From assembly GCF_001646785.1 (NCBI RefSeq), contig NZ_LRRH01000084.1:1-64000 (forward strand): a stretch of 64,000 nucleotides of DNA, in the 5' to 3' direction. Source of the stretch: Rhodococcus phenolicus. Its GTDB lineage: Bacteria > Actinomycetota > Actinomycetes > Mycobacteriales > Mycobacteriaceae. Under the pieces are notes generated by a model. It searched no databases. It was not told the DNA's origin and was given only the letters and a program-made list of their open reading frames with translations. Shown here in pieces: positions 1 to 8,866 of the stretch. Position 1 is the stretch's first letter. Every line of letters begins with the position of its first letter. Both the position numbers and the translations under genes were made by a program.

Positions 1-854
1 GAGGTCAGCCGGTCCAGGGTAGCGGTCATGCGGGCGGTCGCTGCGGCGTTGGTCTCCTGGTACGGCACGTAGGCGCCGAGCATCGCCTGTTGCAGGTCCT
101 TGCCGGCCTGGACGCTCGGGACGAAATCGGTGATCAGAGCGCGCTTCTGGGCGACATTGCCGAGCATGCCCTCGACCTGGCCGTTGTCGATGGAGGTGCC
201 GCGCAGCAGCCCGAGGGTCGATTCTTCGATGTTCAGGGCATTGAGGGCCATGAGCCGTGCCGCGTCGGGGTTGGTCGCGAAGACGGCGAGCGAGGTCATC
301 TGGTCGAGCATGGTCCGCTGCGCGTTCCACGCGGTCAGCATGTTCGTGCCGTCGGTGAGCACGTCGGTGTTCTCGGTGAGGTCGAGCAGCATGCGGAAGG
401 TCGCTTCACACCGGATGAGGAAGTCGATGGTGCGCTTCTTCAGCTCGTCCCGCGACATGCCGCCGCCCTGGATCGTGTTGTAGAGCGCCTGCCCGTCCTC
501 GACGAGCGCGGTCAGGCTCTCGGTGATCCTCGGGTCGAAATCACCGGCAGCCGCGTGGTTTCGCACGTTGGCCATCGACGTGGTGACCATCTCGGGGGTG
601 ATGTCGTCCGAGGTGAGACCGAGGCTGGCCGCGGTCGCGGGACTGACCACGACGTTGGAGAACTCGAACAGTGCCGGTACGACTTCCATCTGGTCCGACA
701 ACGAACCGAAGCGGCGCGCCTCGTCGAGCTGCGTCGAGACCCGCAGCGCGCCGAGCGCGATGGCCGCCAGGAGTGGAATCGCGAGCACGACGGCGAGCTT
801 GTACGACAAGCGCCAGTTCATCAGATTGAGGGAGCGGCTCTTTCGTTGCCCCAT
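1..854 (-). CDS. Sensor histidine kinase with N-terminal nitrate/nitrite-sensing (NIT) domain, 5' part only
   Basis: The reading frame starts at 854 (ATG, preceded by AGGACG) and stays open to the window edge, so the 284 residues seen are the N-terminal part of a longer protein. Residues 11-35 give a basic-flanked membrane anchor (MNWRLSYKLAVVLAIPLLAA), followed by a long helical extracytoplasmic region with repeated short helices and many Leu/Ala. This matches the layout of actinobacterial NIT-domain histidine kinases (membrane anchor, NIT domain, second membrane segment, HAMP, HATPase), but the kinase part lies outside the window. The NIT assignment is from family resemblance; ligand and target are unknown. 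Confidence 0.7.
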   Translation of the reverse strand, partial: MGQRKSRSLNLMNWRLSYKLAVVLAIPLLAAIALGALRVSTQLDEARRFGSLSDQMEVVPALFEFSNVVVSPATAASLGLTSDDITPEMVTTSMANVRNHAAAGDFDPRITESLTALVEDGQALYNTIQGGGMSRDELKKRTIDFLIRCEATFRMLLDLTENTDVLTDGTNMLTAWNAQRTMLDQMTSLAVFATNPDAARLMALNALNIEESTLGLLRGTSIDNGQVEGMLGNVAQKRALITDFVPSVQAGKDLQQAMLGAYVPYQETNAAATARMTATLDRLT

Positions 855-1026
855 GTGGTTGCGTCGTCCTTCCCGGGGGATGCGTCTCGGGTAGGCGGGA
901 TGGGCGCACCCTTCGGCATATCAGGTGCTCGTTATACAGGACGACAATGCCTGTTGTACATATGAGTTATATGTTCGGTTTTGCGACCTCGCAGAATCTC
1001 GTTCCGGGCACGTGATGTCCGTCACT

Positions 1027-1632
1027 TCAAGATCGAATCCGGAGCAGATCTCGTACGTGTCCGGTCTCGTTGATCGACGCTGCCCGCCGGGTTCCGTCCC
1101 GCGAGACCAGGACTCGGGTCACCGAGGTGTACTCGATGGGGAACTCGAGCGGCCGCCCCAATCCGAGGATGCCCTGCAACACGATGTTGACGACTCCGCC
1201 GTGGACGACGACGGCAACGGTGTCCTCGTGCGCGCAGTCCGCGACGATCCGCTCGATGCCGGCGTGCACGCGGGTGCGGAACGAGTCCTCGTCGACGAAG
1301 TCCGGCAACAGGCCGGCGCGGATGTGCTCGTACGCGGCGGGGGCGAGGTCGCGGGCGTCGTGCAGCGGGATGTAGTGATCGAGCCCGTAGTCGTATTCCG
1401 CGAGATCGACGATCTGCTCGACGGGAAGGTCCCGGTCGGCGGCGATCGGTGCGGCTGTTTCCAGCGCGCGGCGCTGCGGGCTGCTGAAGATCCGGTGGAT
1501 GGGGTACGGGGTGAGCGCACCGGGCAGTCGTGCGGCCTGGGTCCGGCCGTCGTCGGCGAGTGCGGGGTCGGCAGGCCCACCGGACGCCCAGGCGGGCACG
1601 GGAAGGGCGTGGCGGATCAGGAGCAACTGCAC
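1027..1632 (-). CDS. Histidine phosphatase superfamily (phosphoglycerate-mutase-like) protein
   Basis: The 201-residue protein has the RHG-type motif LLIRHA at residues 4-9 (catalytic His8) and a second active-site His at 144 in the HGGVVN segment, with the conserved Arg of FSSPQRR near residue 54. This is the two-histidine core of the histidine phosphatase superfamily, which uses a phospho-His intermediate. Substrate cannot be told from sequence; the family includes sugar-phosphate phosphatases, mutases and alpha-ribazole phosphatase. It lies between lysX and the NIT kinase on the same strand with gaps of about 73 and 170 bases, so co-transcription is possible but not shown. Confidence 0.8.
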   Translation of the reverse strand: MQLLLIRHALPVPAWASGGPADPALADDGRTQAARLPGALTPYPIHRIFSSPQRRALETAAPIAADRDLPVEQIVDLAEYDYGLDHYIPLHDARDLAPAAYEHIRAGLLPDFVDEDSFRTRVHAGIERIVADCAHEDTVAVVVHGGVVNIVLQGILGLGRPLEFPIEYTSVTRVLVSRDGTRRAASINETGHVRDLLRIRS

Positions 1633-1679
1633 CCGATCACAGTGCCACGCGTGCCGAGCGCTCGCTCGGCGGGGTGCGA

Positions 1680-1695
1680 GGTTTCACGTGAAACC
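1680..1695. other. parS-like ParB-binding site
   Basis: GTTTCACGTGAAAC occurs at 1681-1694, flanked by G and C to make a perfect 16-bp palindrome. The 14-mer equals the parS consensus I recall for actinobacterial ParB proteins. It lies in the 73-base gap between the lysX stop (1706) and the phosphatase start (1632), so no coding constraint explains it. ParB itself is not in the window. Confidence 0.75.
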
Positions 1696-1705
1696 ACGTA
1701 CCGGC

Positions 1706-4700
1706 TCAGCGACCGCGCGGCTTGGCGAGCGGGAAGGCCAACGATTCCCGGATGCTGCCGCCGGTGATGAGCATGACGATGCGATCGACGCCCATCCCCA
1801 GCCCGCCGGTCGGGGGCATCGCGTGCTCGAGCGCCTGGAGGAAGTCCTCGTCCAGCTCCATGGCCTCCTCGTCGCCGCCGGCCGCGAGCAGCGACTGTTC
1901 GGTCAGTCGCCTCCGCTGATCGATCGGATCGGTCAATTCGCTGTAGGCGGTACCCAGTTCGATGCCCCACGCGACGAGATCCCACTTGGCGGCGACCCCC
2001 GGTTTCGTCGGGTGCGGCCTCGTCAGCGGCGACACCGACGTCGGGAAGTCGGTGTAGAAGGTCGGAAACTCGGTGCGGGACTCGACGAGATGCTCGTACA
2101 TCTCCTGCGCGGTCGCGCCGGCATCCCAGGCCGGGTTGTAGGGGATCTCGCGGTCGTCGCACAGGCGCCGCAGTTCCTCGACCGGTGTGCTCGCATCGAC
2201 GTCGACGCCGAGTGCCTTCGAGATCGCACCGTGGAATGTCTCGACCGGCCACTCCCCGGAGATGTCGATCTCCACCGGTGTCCCGTCGGGGCCGGGGCGG
2301 ATCAGGATCTCGCGACCGTGCGCGGCGACCGCGGCATGCTGGATCAGCTCGCGTGCCATCACCCGCATCTGCTCGTAGTCGCTGTGCGCCTCGTAGGCCT
2401 CGAGGATCGTGAACTCGGGATTGTGCTTGAAGTCCGCGCCCTCGTTGCGGAACACCCGGCCGATCTCGAAGACCTTCTCCATGCCGGCGACGCACAGACG
2501 CTTCAGATACAGCTCCGGAGCGATCCGCAGATACAGATCCAGGTCGTAGGCATTGATGTGCGTGACGAACGGGGCGGCGTTGGCGCCCCCGTGCACCGAC
2601 TGCAGGATCGGTGTTTCCACCTCGAGATAGCCGCGCGCGCCGAGCCGGTCGCGTAGGGACCGCACGATGGCGCTGCGCGCGGCGAGCAGCCGGCGTGCGT
2701 CGGGGTTGATCGCGAGATCGACGTAGCGTTGCCGCACGCGAGCCTCGGGATCGACGAGTCCGCGCCACTTGTCGGGCAGCGGATGCAGGCATTTGCCGTC
2801 CAGCCGCCAGTCGTCGACGAGCAACGCCACGTCGCCGCTGCGGCTGCGTCCCATCGTCCCGCTCACTTCGACGAGGTCACCGAGGTCGAACGCGAAGCGG
2901 CGGCCGTCGACGCGGTCGCGGTCGACGAGGAGTTGGACGTCGCCGGACCAGTCGCGCAGCACCGCGAACAGCACGCCGCCGAAGTCGCGGATGCGCAGCA
3001 ACCGCCCGGCGACGCGGACCGGGGTCCCTGCGGGTGCCTCGTGTGCGGCGACCGCGGTGTGGGTGGGGCGCACGGCCACCGGGTACGGATCGATGTCCGC
3101 GTCGGCCAGCGGGGCGAGTTTCGCCATGCGCACTCGCACCTGCTCGGGGCGGCGCGGTCCGGCCGGCGCACCGACGCCGGTGCTGCCCGCCGCGGTGCTC
3201 ATGTCGGCGGAGGGGGCGCTGCCGTCGTCGTGCAGCAACCCGGATTCGACGAGCGACTCCGGAGCGTGATCGTGTGTTCCGGTGTGTCGCGCGGCCTTTC
3301 GTCGTCCGAAGCTGGGAACGGTCAGGAAGCCCTCGGCGATCGCGGACGCGATGCCCACGCGAGGCAGTTCCCGGTTCTCCCGGAAGCACAGGTACCGGGG
3401 AGCCCACCGCGGACGGTATTTCAGATTGGAGCGATACAGCGCCTCGAGCTGCCACCAGCGGGAGAAGAACAGCAGGATCGAGCGCCACATCCGCAGGATC
3501 GGGCCCGCCCCGATGCGCGACCCCTCCTCGAACACCGATCGGAACACGGCGAAGTTCAACGAGATCCGGGCGACACCGAACTCGTTTCCGCGCGCGGCCA
3601 GTTCCGAGACCATCATCTCCACCACCCCGTTCGGGGCGGAGGGATTGCGCCGCATCAGGTCCAGCGAGACGCCGTCGGTGCCCCACGGCACCAGCGAGAG
3701 CAGCGCGACGACCTCACCGTGAACCAGCGCCTCGACGAGGAGGCAGTTGCCGTCCAGGGAATCGCCGAGCCGGCCGAGCGCCATGGAGAAACCGCGTTCG
3801 GTTTCGGTGTCCCGCCACTCGTCCGACAGCCGGATCACCTCGGCGGTCTCGTCGTCGGTCAGATCGCGGTGCCGCCGGATCCGCACCGTCACGCCTTGTT
3901 TCCTGGCGCGGTTCACCGCCTGCCGGACGGGACGCATCTCCCTGCCGGACAGCGTGAAATCCGCGGTGTGCAGGATCGCTTCGTCGCCGAGTTCGAGCAC
4001 CGACAGCCCGGCGCGGCTGTATGCCGTGGCGCCGGCTTCGCTCGCACCCATCACCGCCGGCGCCCAGCCGTAGCCGCGCGCCAGGGCGAGCCATTCGTCG
4101 ATCGCGTGCGGCCACGCCTCCGGGTTGCCGATCGGGTCACCGCTGGCCAGGCACACCCCGACCTCGACGCGGTAGGTGACCGCGGCCTTCCCGCTGGGGG
4201 CGAACACCACCGCCTTGTCGCGGCGGGTCGCGAAATAGCCGAGCGAGTCGTCGCCGTCGCGGTCGAGCAGACCGCGGATCGCGGATTCGTCGCTGCCGGT
4301 GAGCGCGTTGGCCGAGCGTTGCGAGCGGAACAGGACGACGACCGCGGCCAGCAGTGCCAGTGCGCCGAGCAGGCCCAGCAGTGTGTTGACGAAACCGTGT
4401 GGGCGACCGCTGAACTGGTCGTTGTCCAGTGCGGTCAGCGCGGTCACCCGGTTGAACGCCCACAGCAGTCGTTCGTCGCCGGGCAACGAGCCGGGGAACA
4501 GTTCGACCAGACCCCAGCCGACGAGGGTCGCGAGTGCGAGTCCGGCGACGAGGACCCCGAGCGCCTTCCACACCGCTCCGCGCCGGACCCGCGTGTAGAA
4601 CTGCGGATACGCGGCGACGAGGATCGCGACGACGACCACGTGCACGGCGAGCGCGACGGCCGCGTCGGGGTCGCGGTCGGTGATCGTGACGACCGCGTTG

Positions 4701-5029
4701 TCGATCGTGAAGGCGATGAGATAGACGGTCAGGATCCACCAGGCGATGCGTTTGCGTCCGGCCAGCGCCGCCGCGAGCAGCCCCAGGACCAGCGCGTACG
4801 AGAGACTGGTGTCCGGCGCGTCGAAATAGTAGGTGTCGATGTACTCGCGCGGCGCGTGGATCCAGTAGCGCAGGGTGGGGGAGATCGACCACAGCGCCAC
4901 CATCACGGCGAATACGCCCAGGCTCGTGCCGGCCACGTGCGGGACCGAAGCGAGTCGCCCCCCTGCGGGCGCGGCCGGGAGGCGGGTGGATACGGCCGGT
5001 GGGACGGTGACATCCGCAGGCATGATCAC
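1706..5029 (-). CDS. lysX: Bifunctional lysyl-tRNA synthetase / phosphatidylglycerol lysyltransferase LysX
   Basis: The 1107-residue protein combines an N-terminal membrane domain of about six segments (residues about 30-240), an MprF-like DUF2156 lysyltransferase domain (about 250-590) and a C-terminal class II lysyl-tRNA synthetase (about 620-1107). Motif 2 (GRVFRNEG) is at about 857-864 and motif 3 (GLGMGVDRI) at about 1076-1084. In this family the synthetase half charges tRNA-Lys and the membrane half transfers lysine to phosphatidylglycerol, which lowers surface charge and protects against cationic peptides. Length is close to mycobacterial LysX (about 1170). The start is GTG at 5029 or ATG at 5023; neither has a clear Shine-Dalgarno, so a leaderless message is possible. 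Confidence 0.95.
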   Translation of the reverse strand: MIMPADVTVPPAVSTRLPAAPAGGRLASVPHVAGTSLGVFAVMVALWSISPTLRYWIHAPREYIDTYYFDAPDTSLSYALVLGLLAAALAGRKRIAWWILTVYLIAFTIDNAVVTITDRDPDAAVALAVHVVVVAILVAAYPQFYTRVRRGAVWKALGVLVAGLALATLVGWGLVELFPGSLPGDERLLWAFNRVTALTALDNDQFSGRPHGFVNTLLGLLGALALLAAVVVLFRSQRSANALTGSDESAIRGLLDRDGDDSLGYFATRRDKAVVFAPSGKAAVTYRVEVGVCLASGDPIGNPEAWPHAIDEWLALARGYGWAPAVMGASEAGATAYSRAGLSVLELGDEAILHTADFTLSGREMRPVRQAVNRARKQGVTVRIRRHRDLTDDETAEVIRLSDEWRDTETERGFSMALGRLGDSLDGNCLLVEALVHGEVVALLSLVPWGTDGVSLDLMRRNPSAPNGVVEMMVSELAARGNEFGVARISLNFAVFRSVFEEGSRIGAGPILRMWRSILLFFSRWWQLEALYRSNLKYRPRWAPRYLCFRENRELPRVGIASAIAEGFLTVPSFGRRKAARHTGTHDHAPESLVESGLLHDDGSAPSADMSTAAGSTGVGAPAGPRRPEQVRVRMAKLAPLADADIDPYPVAVRPTHTAVAAHEAPAGTPVRVAGRLLRIRDFGGVLFAVLRDWSGDVQLLVDRDRVDGRRFAFDLGDLVEVSGTMGRSRSGDVALLVDDWRLDGKCLHPLPDKWRGLVDPEARVRQRYVDLAINPDARRLLAARSAIVRSLRDRLGARGYLEVETPILQSVHGGANAAPFVTHINAYDLDLYLRIAPELYLKRLCVAGMEKVFEIGRVFRNEGADFKHNPEFTILEAYEAHSDYEQMRVMARELIQHAAVAAHGREILIRPGPDGTPVEIDISGEWPVETFHGAISKALGVDVDASTPVEELRRLCDDREIPYNPAWDAGATAQEMYEHLVESRTEFPTFYTDFPTSVSPLTRPHPTKPGVAAKWDLVAWGIELGTAYSELTDPIDQRRRLTEQSLLAAGGDEEAMELDEDFLQALEHAMPPTGGLGMGVDRIVMLITGGSIRESLAFPLAKPRGR

Positions 5030-5087
5030 GACGTTAGCCGCGCGGCCCGGAGCGGAAGGTGAAACCGCGGGATCGGGCAGACGCGCC

Positions 5088-5118
5088 GAGGGTGGGCGCC
5101 GTGACGGCGCCCACCCTC
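5088..5118 (-). terminator. Stem-loop terminator after the GlsB-like gene
   Basis: A perfect 13-bp inverted repeat (GAGGGTGGGCGCC at 5088-5100 and its complement at 5106-5118) with a 5-base loop starts about 35 bases beyond the stop at 5153 on the minus strand. No U-tract follows, which is common in high-GC actinobacteria. It also separates this gene from lysX. Confidence 0.7.
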
Positions 5119-5152
5119 GGGGGTACTGGATTCCGGTCGGGCCGGAGCGGGG

Positions 5153-5422
5153 TCAGACCCGGCTGCGACCGGTGACCAGCTTGACCAGGAACAGCAGGAT
5201 GCATGCACCGACCAGGCAGGTGATGAAGCTGAAGATCCAGCCGCCGCTCTCGACATCGACGCCGAACAGGCCGAAGATCCAGCCGCCGAGCAGACCACCG
5301 ATGACGCCGACGACGATGTTGAGCAGGATGCCCTGCTGCGCGTCGGTACCCATCAGTTTCGAGCCGATCCAGCCGGCCAGGCCGCCGATGATGATCCAGG
5401 CGATGATGCTCAGTGACAACAT
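5153..5422 (-). CDS. GlsB/YeaQ/YmgE-family stress-associated membrane protein
   Basis: This 89-residue, strongly hydrophobic protein has three membrane segments rich in glycine (IIWIIIGGLAGWIGSKLMG-type N-terminus, VVGVIGGLLGGWIFGLFG, then a C-terminal helix ending KLVTGRSRV). This is the layout of the GlsB/YeaQ/YmgE family, small inner-membrane proteins linked to stress responses but without a known biochemical role. AAAGGAG lies ten bases before the ATG. A 14-bp palindrome (CGGGGAATTCCCCG, 5460-5473) sits in its upstream region and may be an operator. Confidence 0.85.
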   Translation of the reverse strand: MLSLSIIAWIIIGGLAGWIGSKLMGTDAQQGILLNIVVGVIGGLLGGWIFGLFGVDVESGGWIFSFITCLVGACILLFLVKLVTGRSRV

Positions 5423-5532
5423 AGCGTCGAGTCTCCTTTGTGCGTTATCGGTGTCGTACCGGGGAATTCCCCGTTTCGATCATCGATATACCTTGCGTCG
5501 GAATGTGTTTCGCGGTCACGAGATGGTGGTGC

Positions 5533-5778
5533 TCATCCGCCGATCATCATCGACGCGGTGAGGATGGCTCCGGCGGTGGCGAGCGCGACCAGGGCGCCGA
5601 GGGGCGCCGACTGTGTGAGGACGGCGGACGGGACTCCCGTCACGCCGATGCCGGCAAGGGCGAGCGAGGCGGGGAAGCCGAGTGGGTGGTCGGCGAGGGG
5701 GGCCAGGGAGTCGTTCGAGCGGGATCCGAAATCGTTCCCGCGGGACGCGATCGGCCGTTCGGCAATGTCGGCGTGCAT
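5533..5778 (-). CDS. Small Ala/Leu-rich hypothetical membrane protein
   Basis: I do not recognise this 81-residue protein. The start at 5778 is chosen because GGAGAGG lies at the right distance; the same frame is open further upstream without such a site. The N-terminal 30 residues are polar (MHADIAERPIASRGNDFGSR), the rest is a hydrophobic stretch with two likely membrane helices separated by Ser/Gly/Pro residues and ending MMIGG. It sits between whiB and the GlsB-like gene on the same strand, in a neighbourhood of stress genes. Confidence 0.6.
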   Translation of the reverse strand: MHADIAERPIASRGNDFGSRSNDSLAPLADHPLGFPASLALAGIGVTGVPSAVLTQSAPLGALVALATAGAILTASMMIGG

Positions 5779-5957
5779 AGTCGTCCTCTCCTGAACGGCG
5801 CTCGAATGCGCCATCGGGGGCGTACCTGCTGTCTGCCGTACGGATGCCCATTTCGCATCGGGTTCATACCCCGGAATATCCGATATCGACGATTCCGGTT
5901 TCCTCGGCGGAATTTCTTCTCCGGCGAGACCGAATTTCCGGCCGAGTCCTTCCGGGG

Positions 5958-6269
5958 TCAGGCGGAGGCAGGGCGCAGCGCCCGCCGTTCGGTTTCGGAC
6001 AGTCCGCCCCACACTCCGTACGGTTCCCGGATCGCGAGGGCGTGTCTCAGGCAGGCCGTCCGTACCGGGCAGCTCATGCACACCGTCTTCGCAGCGATCT
6101 CGCGCTTGCGCCGGTTGCGTCGGGACTCACCGGTCGGCGCGAAGAACACCGCCGAGTCGGTTCCGCGGCAGGCCCCGTGCAGTTGCCATTCCCATTCGCT
6201 GTCGACCGGTCGCAGACGGGGATTTCGGTAGTTTCCGATTCGGTTGCTGTTCCTGACGTTCTGGGTCAT
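5958..6269 (-). CDS. WhiB-family iron-sulfur transcriptional regulator
   Basis: The 103-residue protein has the four conserved cysteines of the WhiB (Wbl) family, C34, C64, C67 and C73 (CxxC within CMSCP), which hold a 4Fe-4S cluster, and the GVWGG turn at 85-89 followed by a basic C-terminus. The spacing and the segment REPYGVWGGLSETER remind me of the WhiB4 group, but I would not assign the subfamily firmly. The ATG at 6269 is preferred over an upstream TTG because GGAGG lies seven bases before it. It is divergent from the first sigma-factor module; its sigma-A-like promoter lies just beside that module's promoter. Confidence 0.93.
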   Translation of the reverse strand: MTQNVRNSNRIGNYRNPRLRPVDSEWEWQLHGACRGTDSAVFFAPTGESRRNRRKREIAAKTVCMSCPVRTACLRHALAIREPYGVWGGLSETERRALRPASA

Positions 6270-6325
6270 TCTCAAACCTCCGGCTCGATGGGAAATTGCA
6301 TTTCACTCGTTCGAACAGGTGAATA

Positions 6326-6355
6326 CTTCTATGGCACTCGGCACGGACGTGTCAA
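6326..6355 (-). promoter_or_regulatory. Putative housekeeping promoter of the whiB gene
   Basis: On the minus strand TTGACA (6350-6355) is followed after 18 bases by TAGAAG (6326-6331), about 57 bases before the whiB ATG. The -35 is a perfect match to the consensus, the -10 a 4/6 match. Confidence 0.45.
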
Positions 6356-6368
6356 GCAGCGAAAAATG

Positions 6369-6395
6369 GGTTTGAAATGCGAAAAGGATGGGTAC
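6369..6395 (+). promoter_or_regulatory. SigF/SigB-type promoter of sigma module 1
   Basis: GGTTT (6369-6373), a 16-base spacer and GGGTAC (6390-6395) match the SigF consensus known from mycobacteria (GGTTT-N15-17-GGGTA). It lies 95 bases before the leader ORF and 237 before the STAS gene, which suggests that the SigF-like factor transcribes its own operon. Confidence 0.7.
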
Positions 6396-6489
6396 AGGGC
6401 CCTCGCCGGATCGCGATGTATGAGATGGCTGCGATCGGGGTAAGAGGGGGCGATCGTGTGTGAATCACACCGAAGGGAGCTGTCGAACG

Positions 6490-6639
6490 ATGCAGGACGG
6501 ACCGGCAGGAATGCAGTCGGGTGCCGAGCCCTCGCTCGTGAGCGGCGTGGACGTCGCGCGGGGGCCCGCAGCCGAACCGGACGCGGCGACTGTCCAGGTC
6601 ACGCCCTGTTTCGTGAGCGGAGGGCGGTCCCGTGGGTGA
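6490..6639 (+). CDS. Leader ORF (49 codons) ahead of sigma module 1
   Basis: A short frame begins at ATGCAG with GAAGGGAG upstream and ends at a TGA that lies just inside the STAS gene (GTG at 6632), so ribosomes finishing here could restart on the STAS message. The peptide (MQDGPAGMQSGAEPS...) has no recognisable domain. The second sigma module has a similar leader with the same SD/start context, but the two peptides do not resemble each other in sequence. It may be a coupling or regulatory ORF, or a chance frame. Confidence 0.4.
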   Translation: MQDGPAGMQSGAEPSLVSGVDVARGPAAEPDAATVQVTPCFVSGGRSRG

Positions 6640-7048
6640 AGTGGACGCGGAGCGATCAGCGTCGGGTTGTAGCGTTCAGCGAATGGAAAACCCAGAAGTT
6701 GCATCCGGATCTCATCTCGGACTGGACGTGGATGTCACCGAGGGCGTGGTCGTGCTGCACGTGAGCGGGGAGATCGACGTGGTCACCGCGCCGGTGTTCG
6801 AGCGCAAGCTCGCCGAGCTGGCGTCCGTGTCCGGCGTCCCGGTCCTGGTGGTCGACCTGCTCGGCGTCCAATTCCTCTCGTCTGCGGGCCTGGCCGTGCT
6901 GATGCGCACGGCCGACGACCTCGAAGGGCGCTCCCGGTTCCTGATCGCTGCCGACGGCCCGGCCACCGCTCGGCCGATGACCCTGGTGGGGATGGCCGAC
7001 GCCCTCGAGATCTTCCCGACGGTCGAAGCGGCACTCTCGACGGTATGA
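6632..7048 (+). CDS. STAS-domain anti-anti-sigma factor, module 1
   Basis: The 138-residue protein has a SpoIIAA/RsbV-type STAS domain at about 30-130. The loop FLSSAGL at 81-87 carries the serine that is phosphorylated in this family. In the known scheme, the unphosphorylated protein captures the anti-sigma kinase and frees sigma. The GTG start at 6632 has GGAGGG seven bases upstream. Its stop overlaps the next start as ATGA. The copy in module 2 (10800-11216) has the same length and an almost identical C-terminal half, including the run VDLLGVQFLSSAGLAVL. Confidence 0.92.
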   Translation: MGEVDAERSASGCSVQRMENPEVASGSHLGLDVDVTEGVVVLHVSGEIDVVTAPVFERKLAELASVSGVPVLVVDLLGVQFLSSAGLAVLMRTADDLEGRSRFLIAADGPATARPMTLVGMADALEIFPTVEAALSTV

Positions 7049-7554
7049 GCGAGCAGGGACCGCAGTTCGCCCCGCCGTCTCCGGCAGCTGCCGGGGGCGG
7101 CGTTCGCGGTGCCGTGGACCGGCCGCTGACGTTCGAGGGCGTGCAGGCCGACCCGCACGTGCTCGCGTGGGCGCGCAGGCAGCTGGCGGGGTGCGCATCC
7201 GAGCTCGGATTGCCGCCGGATACGACCGGCGACGTTCTTCTGGCGACCTACGAGGCGCTGGCGAACGTCGTGGAACATGCCTATCCGCCCGGCGAGCCGG
7301 GAACGTTCGATCTGGTCGTCGAGAACAATCGCGAGGAAGCAGTGCTCACCGTCACCATCCTCGATCGAGGGGTCTGGAAACCGGAGAGCGACAACCGCGT
7401 GACGAGGCGCGGACAGGGACTTCGTCTGATGCGCGCCTGCAGCGACGCCGTGCGGGTCGATCGTCGGGACGGGGGAACGCAGATTCAGCTGCAGTGGAAC
7501 TACGGGGAGACTCGCAGGTCGCTGCCCGAACGAGAACAGCAGGTCGACCCTTGA
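7045..7554 (+). CDS. RsbW-like HATPase (anti-sigma kinase type) with intact N-box, module 1
   Basis: The 169-residue protein has the GHKL ATP-binding core of SpoIIAB/RsbW: an N-box with Glu and Asn four residues apart (YEALANVVEHAY), a G1 segment LDRGVW and a G2 segment RRGQGLRLM. These residues are those needed to bind Mg-ATP and act as a protein kinase on STAS partners. The N-terminal 30 residues are Pro/Gly-rich linker. The gene overlaps STAS by ATGA and the following gene by TTGA, so the three should be made together. It may phosphorylate the adjacent STAS protein, leaving sigma binding to the next gene product (inference). Confidence 0.88.
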   Translation: MSEQGPQFAPPSPAAAGGGVRGAVDRPLTFEGVQADPHVLAWARRQLAGCASELGLPPDTTGDVLLATYEALANVVEHAYPPGEPGTFDLVVENNREEAVLTVTILDRGVWKPESDNRVTRRGQGLRLMRACSDAVRVDRRDGGTQIQLQWNYGETRRSLPEREQQVDP

Positions 7555-8000
7555 GCCACTCACCGCTGGCGCACGCCATGTCCGACTCCGTCGCCTCCTC
7601 GCGACCGAACGCCGAACCCGTCCCGACGACGTTGTCCGTCCCCGCCCTGCACACCCAGCTCCCGATCGTGCGGATGCTGACCGAGGTCGTGGCCATGCAC
7701 AGCGGCTGCACACTCGACCAGGTCTCGGACCTCAAGCTCGCGGTCGACCAGGTCTGCACGCTGCTCATCGATGCGGCCGCCCCGCATTCCGGGGTCTCGT
7801 GCTCCTACCGGGTCGTCGGTGACGACCTGCACGTCTCGGTCACCGCGACCACCGTCGCGCACTGGCGCCCGGCGTCCGACAGTCTCGAATGGCGGATCCT
7901 CGAACTGCTGACCGACACGGTCACCGCCGGGGAAGAGCCCGCCGAGTCCGGCCGGGGCACCGTGTCGACGGTCGAGTTCACCTTGGCGAAGCCCGCGTGA
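7551..8000 (+). CDS. UsfX-like anti-sigma-F factor, module 1
   Basis: The 149-residue protein resembles mycobacterial UsfX (RsbW), the anti-sigma factor encoded just before sigF, especially in the segment DLKLAVDQVCTLLIDAA. The start is TTG at 7551, overlapping the previous stop as TTGA; module 2 has the same junction and the same AGCAGGT upstream, which supports this over the internal ATG at 7578. The N-box is degenerate: Gln67 replaces the catalytic Glu and Leu71 the Mg-binding Asn, and the glycine-rich G boxes are weak. It therefore probably binds sigma without being an active kinase (inference). It overlaps the sigma gene by GTGA. Confidence 0.82.
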   Translation: MSHSPLAHAMSDSVASSRPNAEPVPTTLSVPALHTQLPIVRMLTEVVAMHSGCTLDQVSDLKLAVDQVCTLLIDAAAPHSGVSCSYRVVGDDLHVSVTATTVAHWRPASDSLEWRILELLTDTVTAGEEPAESGRGTVSTVEFTLAKPA

Positions 8001-8812
8001 CGGTCGCCGAGACCGGCCCGCCGGCAGGCCGGTCGCCGTCGGCGGGCACTCGGAGAATCGACGAACAGCGAGTCGACGAACTGTTCGCCGCGCTGCGCGG
8101 CTGCGCGTCCGGCGCCGAGTCCACCGCGCTCCACGAGCAGATCGTCACTGCGGCGATGCCGTTGGCACAGAACATCGCCCAGCGGTTCTCCGGGCGCGGC
8201 GAAGACATGGACGACCTGAATCAGGTTGCGTACGTGGGGTTGCTGCAGGCGATCGACCGGTTCGACGCGGACAAGGGAAGAAGTTTCGTCGCCTACGCCG
8301 TTCCCACGATCATGGGGGAGATCCGCCGCTATTTCCGCGATCACGCCTGGACCGCCCACGTGCCGCGCCGGCTCAAGGATCTGACCGTTGCCGTCAACAA
8401 GGTCACCGATGGCCTCGCGCAACGTCTGGGCCGGTCCCCGACGGTACCGGAGATCGCGGCCGAGATCGGTGCCGATCCCGCGGAGGTCATCGAGGCACTC
8501 GCCGCCCGCAGCGCGTATCAGCCTGCGTCCCTCGACACGCCGCTCGATCTCGGCGACGACGGGTCGGGCGCGACGCTCGCGGACACTCTCGGCGAGGAGG
8601 ACGACGAACTCGAGAAATCCGAGCGGTACCTCGTGTTGCGCCCGCTGCTCGACCGCGTTCCGGAAAGGGAGCGTCGCATCCTCGTCCTCCGGTTCTTCAA
8701 GGAGAAGAGCCAATCCGAGATCGCGCGGGAGATCGGCGTCTCCCAGGTGCACGTCTCCCGTCTGCTGACCCGGACCCTGGCCGAGATGCGAGCGCGACTC
8801 GGCGAGGAGTGA
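7997..8812 (+). CDS. SigF/SigB-family RNA polymerase sigma factor, module 1
   Basis: The 271-residue protein is a group 3 sigma-70 factor with region 2 at about 50-130 (FSGRGEDMDDLNQVAYVGLL and PTIMGEIRRYFRDHAW), region 3 (VPRRLKDL) and region 4 at about 205-265 ending in a helix-turn-helix (IAREIGVSQVHVSRLL). It aligns well with mycobacterial SigF. The GTG start overlaps the anti-sigma stop (GTGA). The paralogue in module 2 is nearly the same through regions 2-4. SigF-type promoters in front of this operon, the next lipoprotein gene and the second module suggest autoregulation and cross-activation. Confidence 0.95.
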   Translation: MTVAETGPPAGRSPSAGTRRIDEQRVDELFAALRGCASGAESTALHEQIVTAAMPLAQNIAQRFSGRGEDMDDLNQVAYVGLLQAIDRFDADKGRSFVAYAVPTIMGEIRRYFRDHAWTAHVPRRLKDLTVAVNKVTDGLAQRLGRSPTVPEIAAEIGADPAEVIEALAARSAYQPASLDTPLDLGDDGSGATLADTLGEEDDELEKSERYLVLRPLLDRVPERERRILVLRFFKEKSQSEIAREIGVSQVHVSRLLTRTLAEMRARLGEE

Positions 8813-8836
8813 TTGACATGTGCGGCCTGTGGGTAT
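8810..8836 (+). promoter_or_regulatory. SigF-type promoter of the DUF732 lipoprotein gene
   Basis: TGATT (8810-8814, overlapping the sigma gene stop codon) is followed by 16 bases and GGGTAT (8831-8836). The -10 is a perfect SigF/SigB type, the -35 a partial match; the spacing equals that of the other two such sites here. Confidence 0.5.
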
Positions 8837-8866
8837 GAGGTCTCGTACCCCAGACGAGGAGGGCCC

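Noticed and set aside
90-965. Long plus-strand open frame at the window start
   Set aside because: It is antisense to the NIT-type kinase, whose membrane anchor and helical pattern make sense on the minus strand. The plus frame has no family resemblance.
2729-5062. A 777-codon plus-strand open frame
   Set aside because: It is the opposite strand of lysX, whose class II synthetase motifs are clear. Long antisense frames are expected at this GC content.
5866-5871. GGGTAT (minus strand) as a SigF promoter for the 81-residue protein
   Set aside because: No GGTTT-like element lies 15-17 bases upstream, unlike the three accepted sites.
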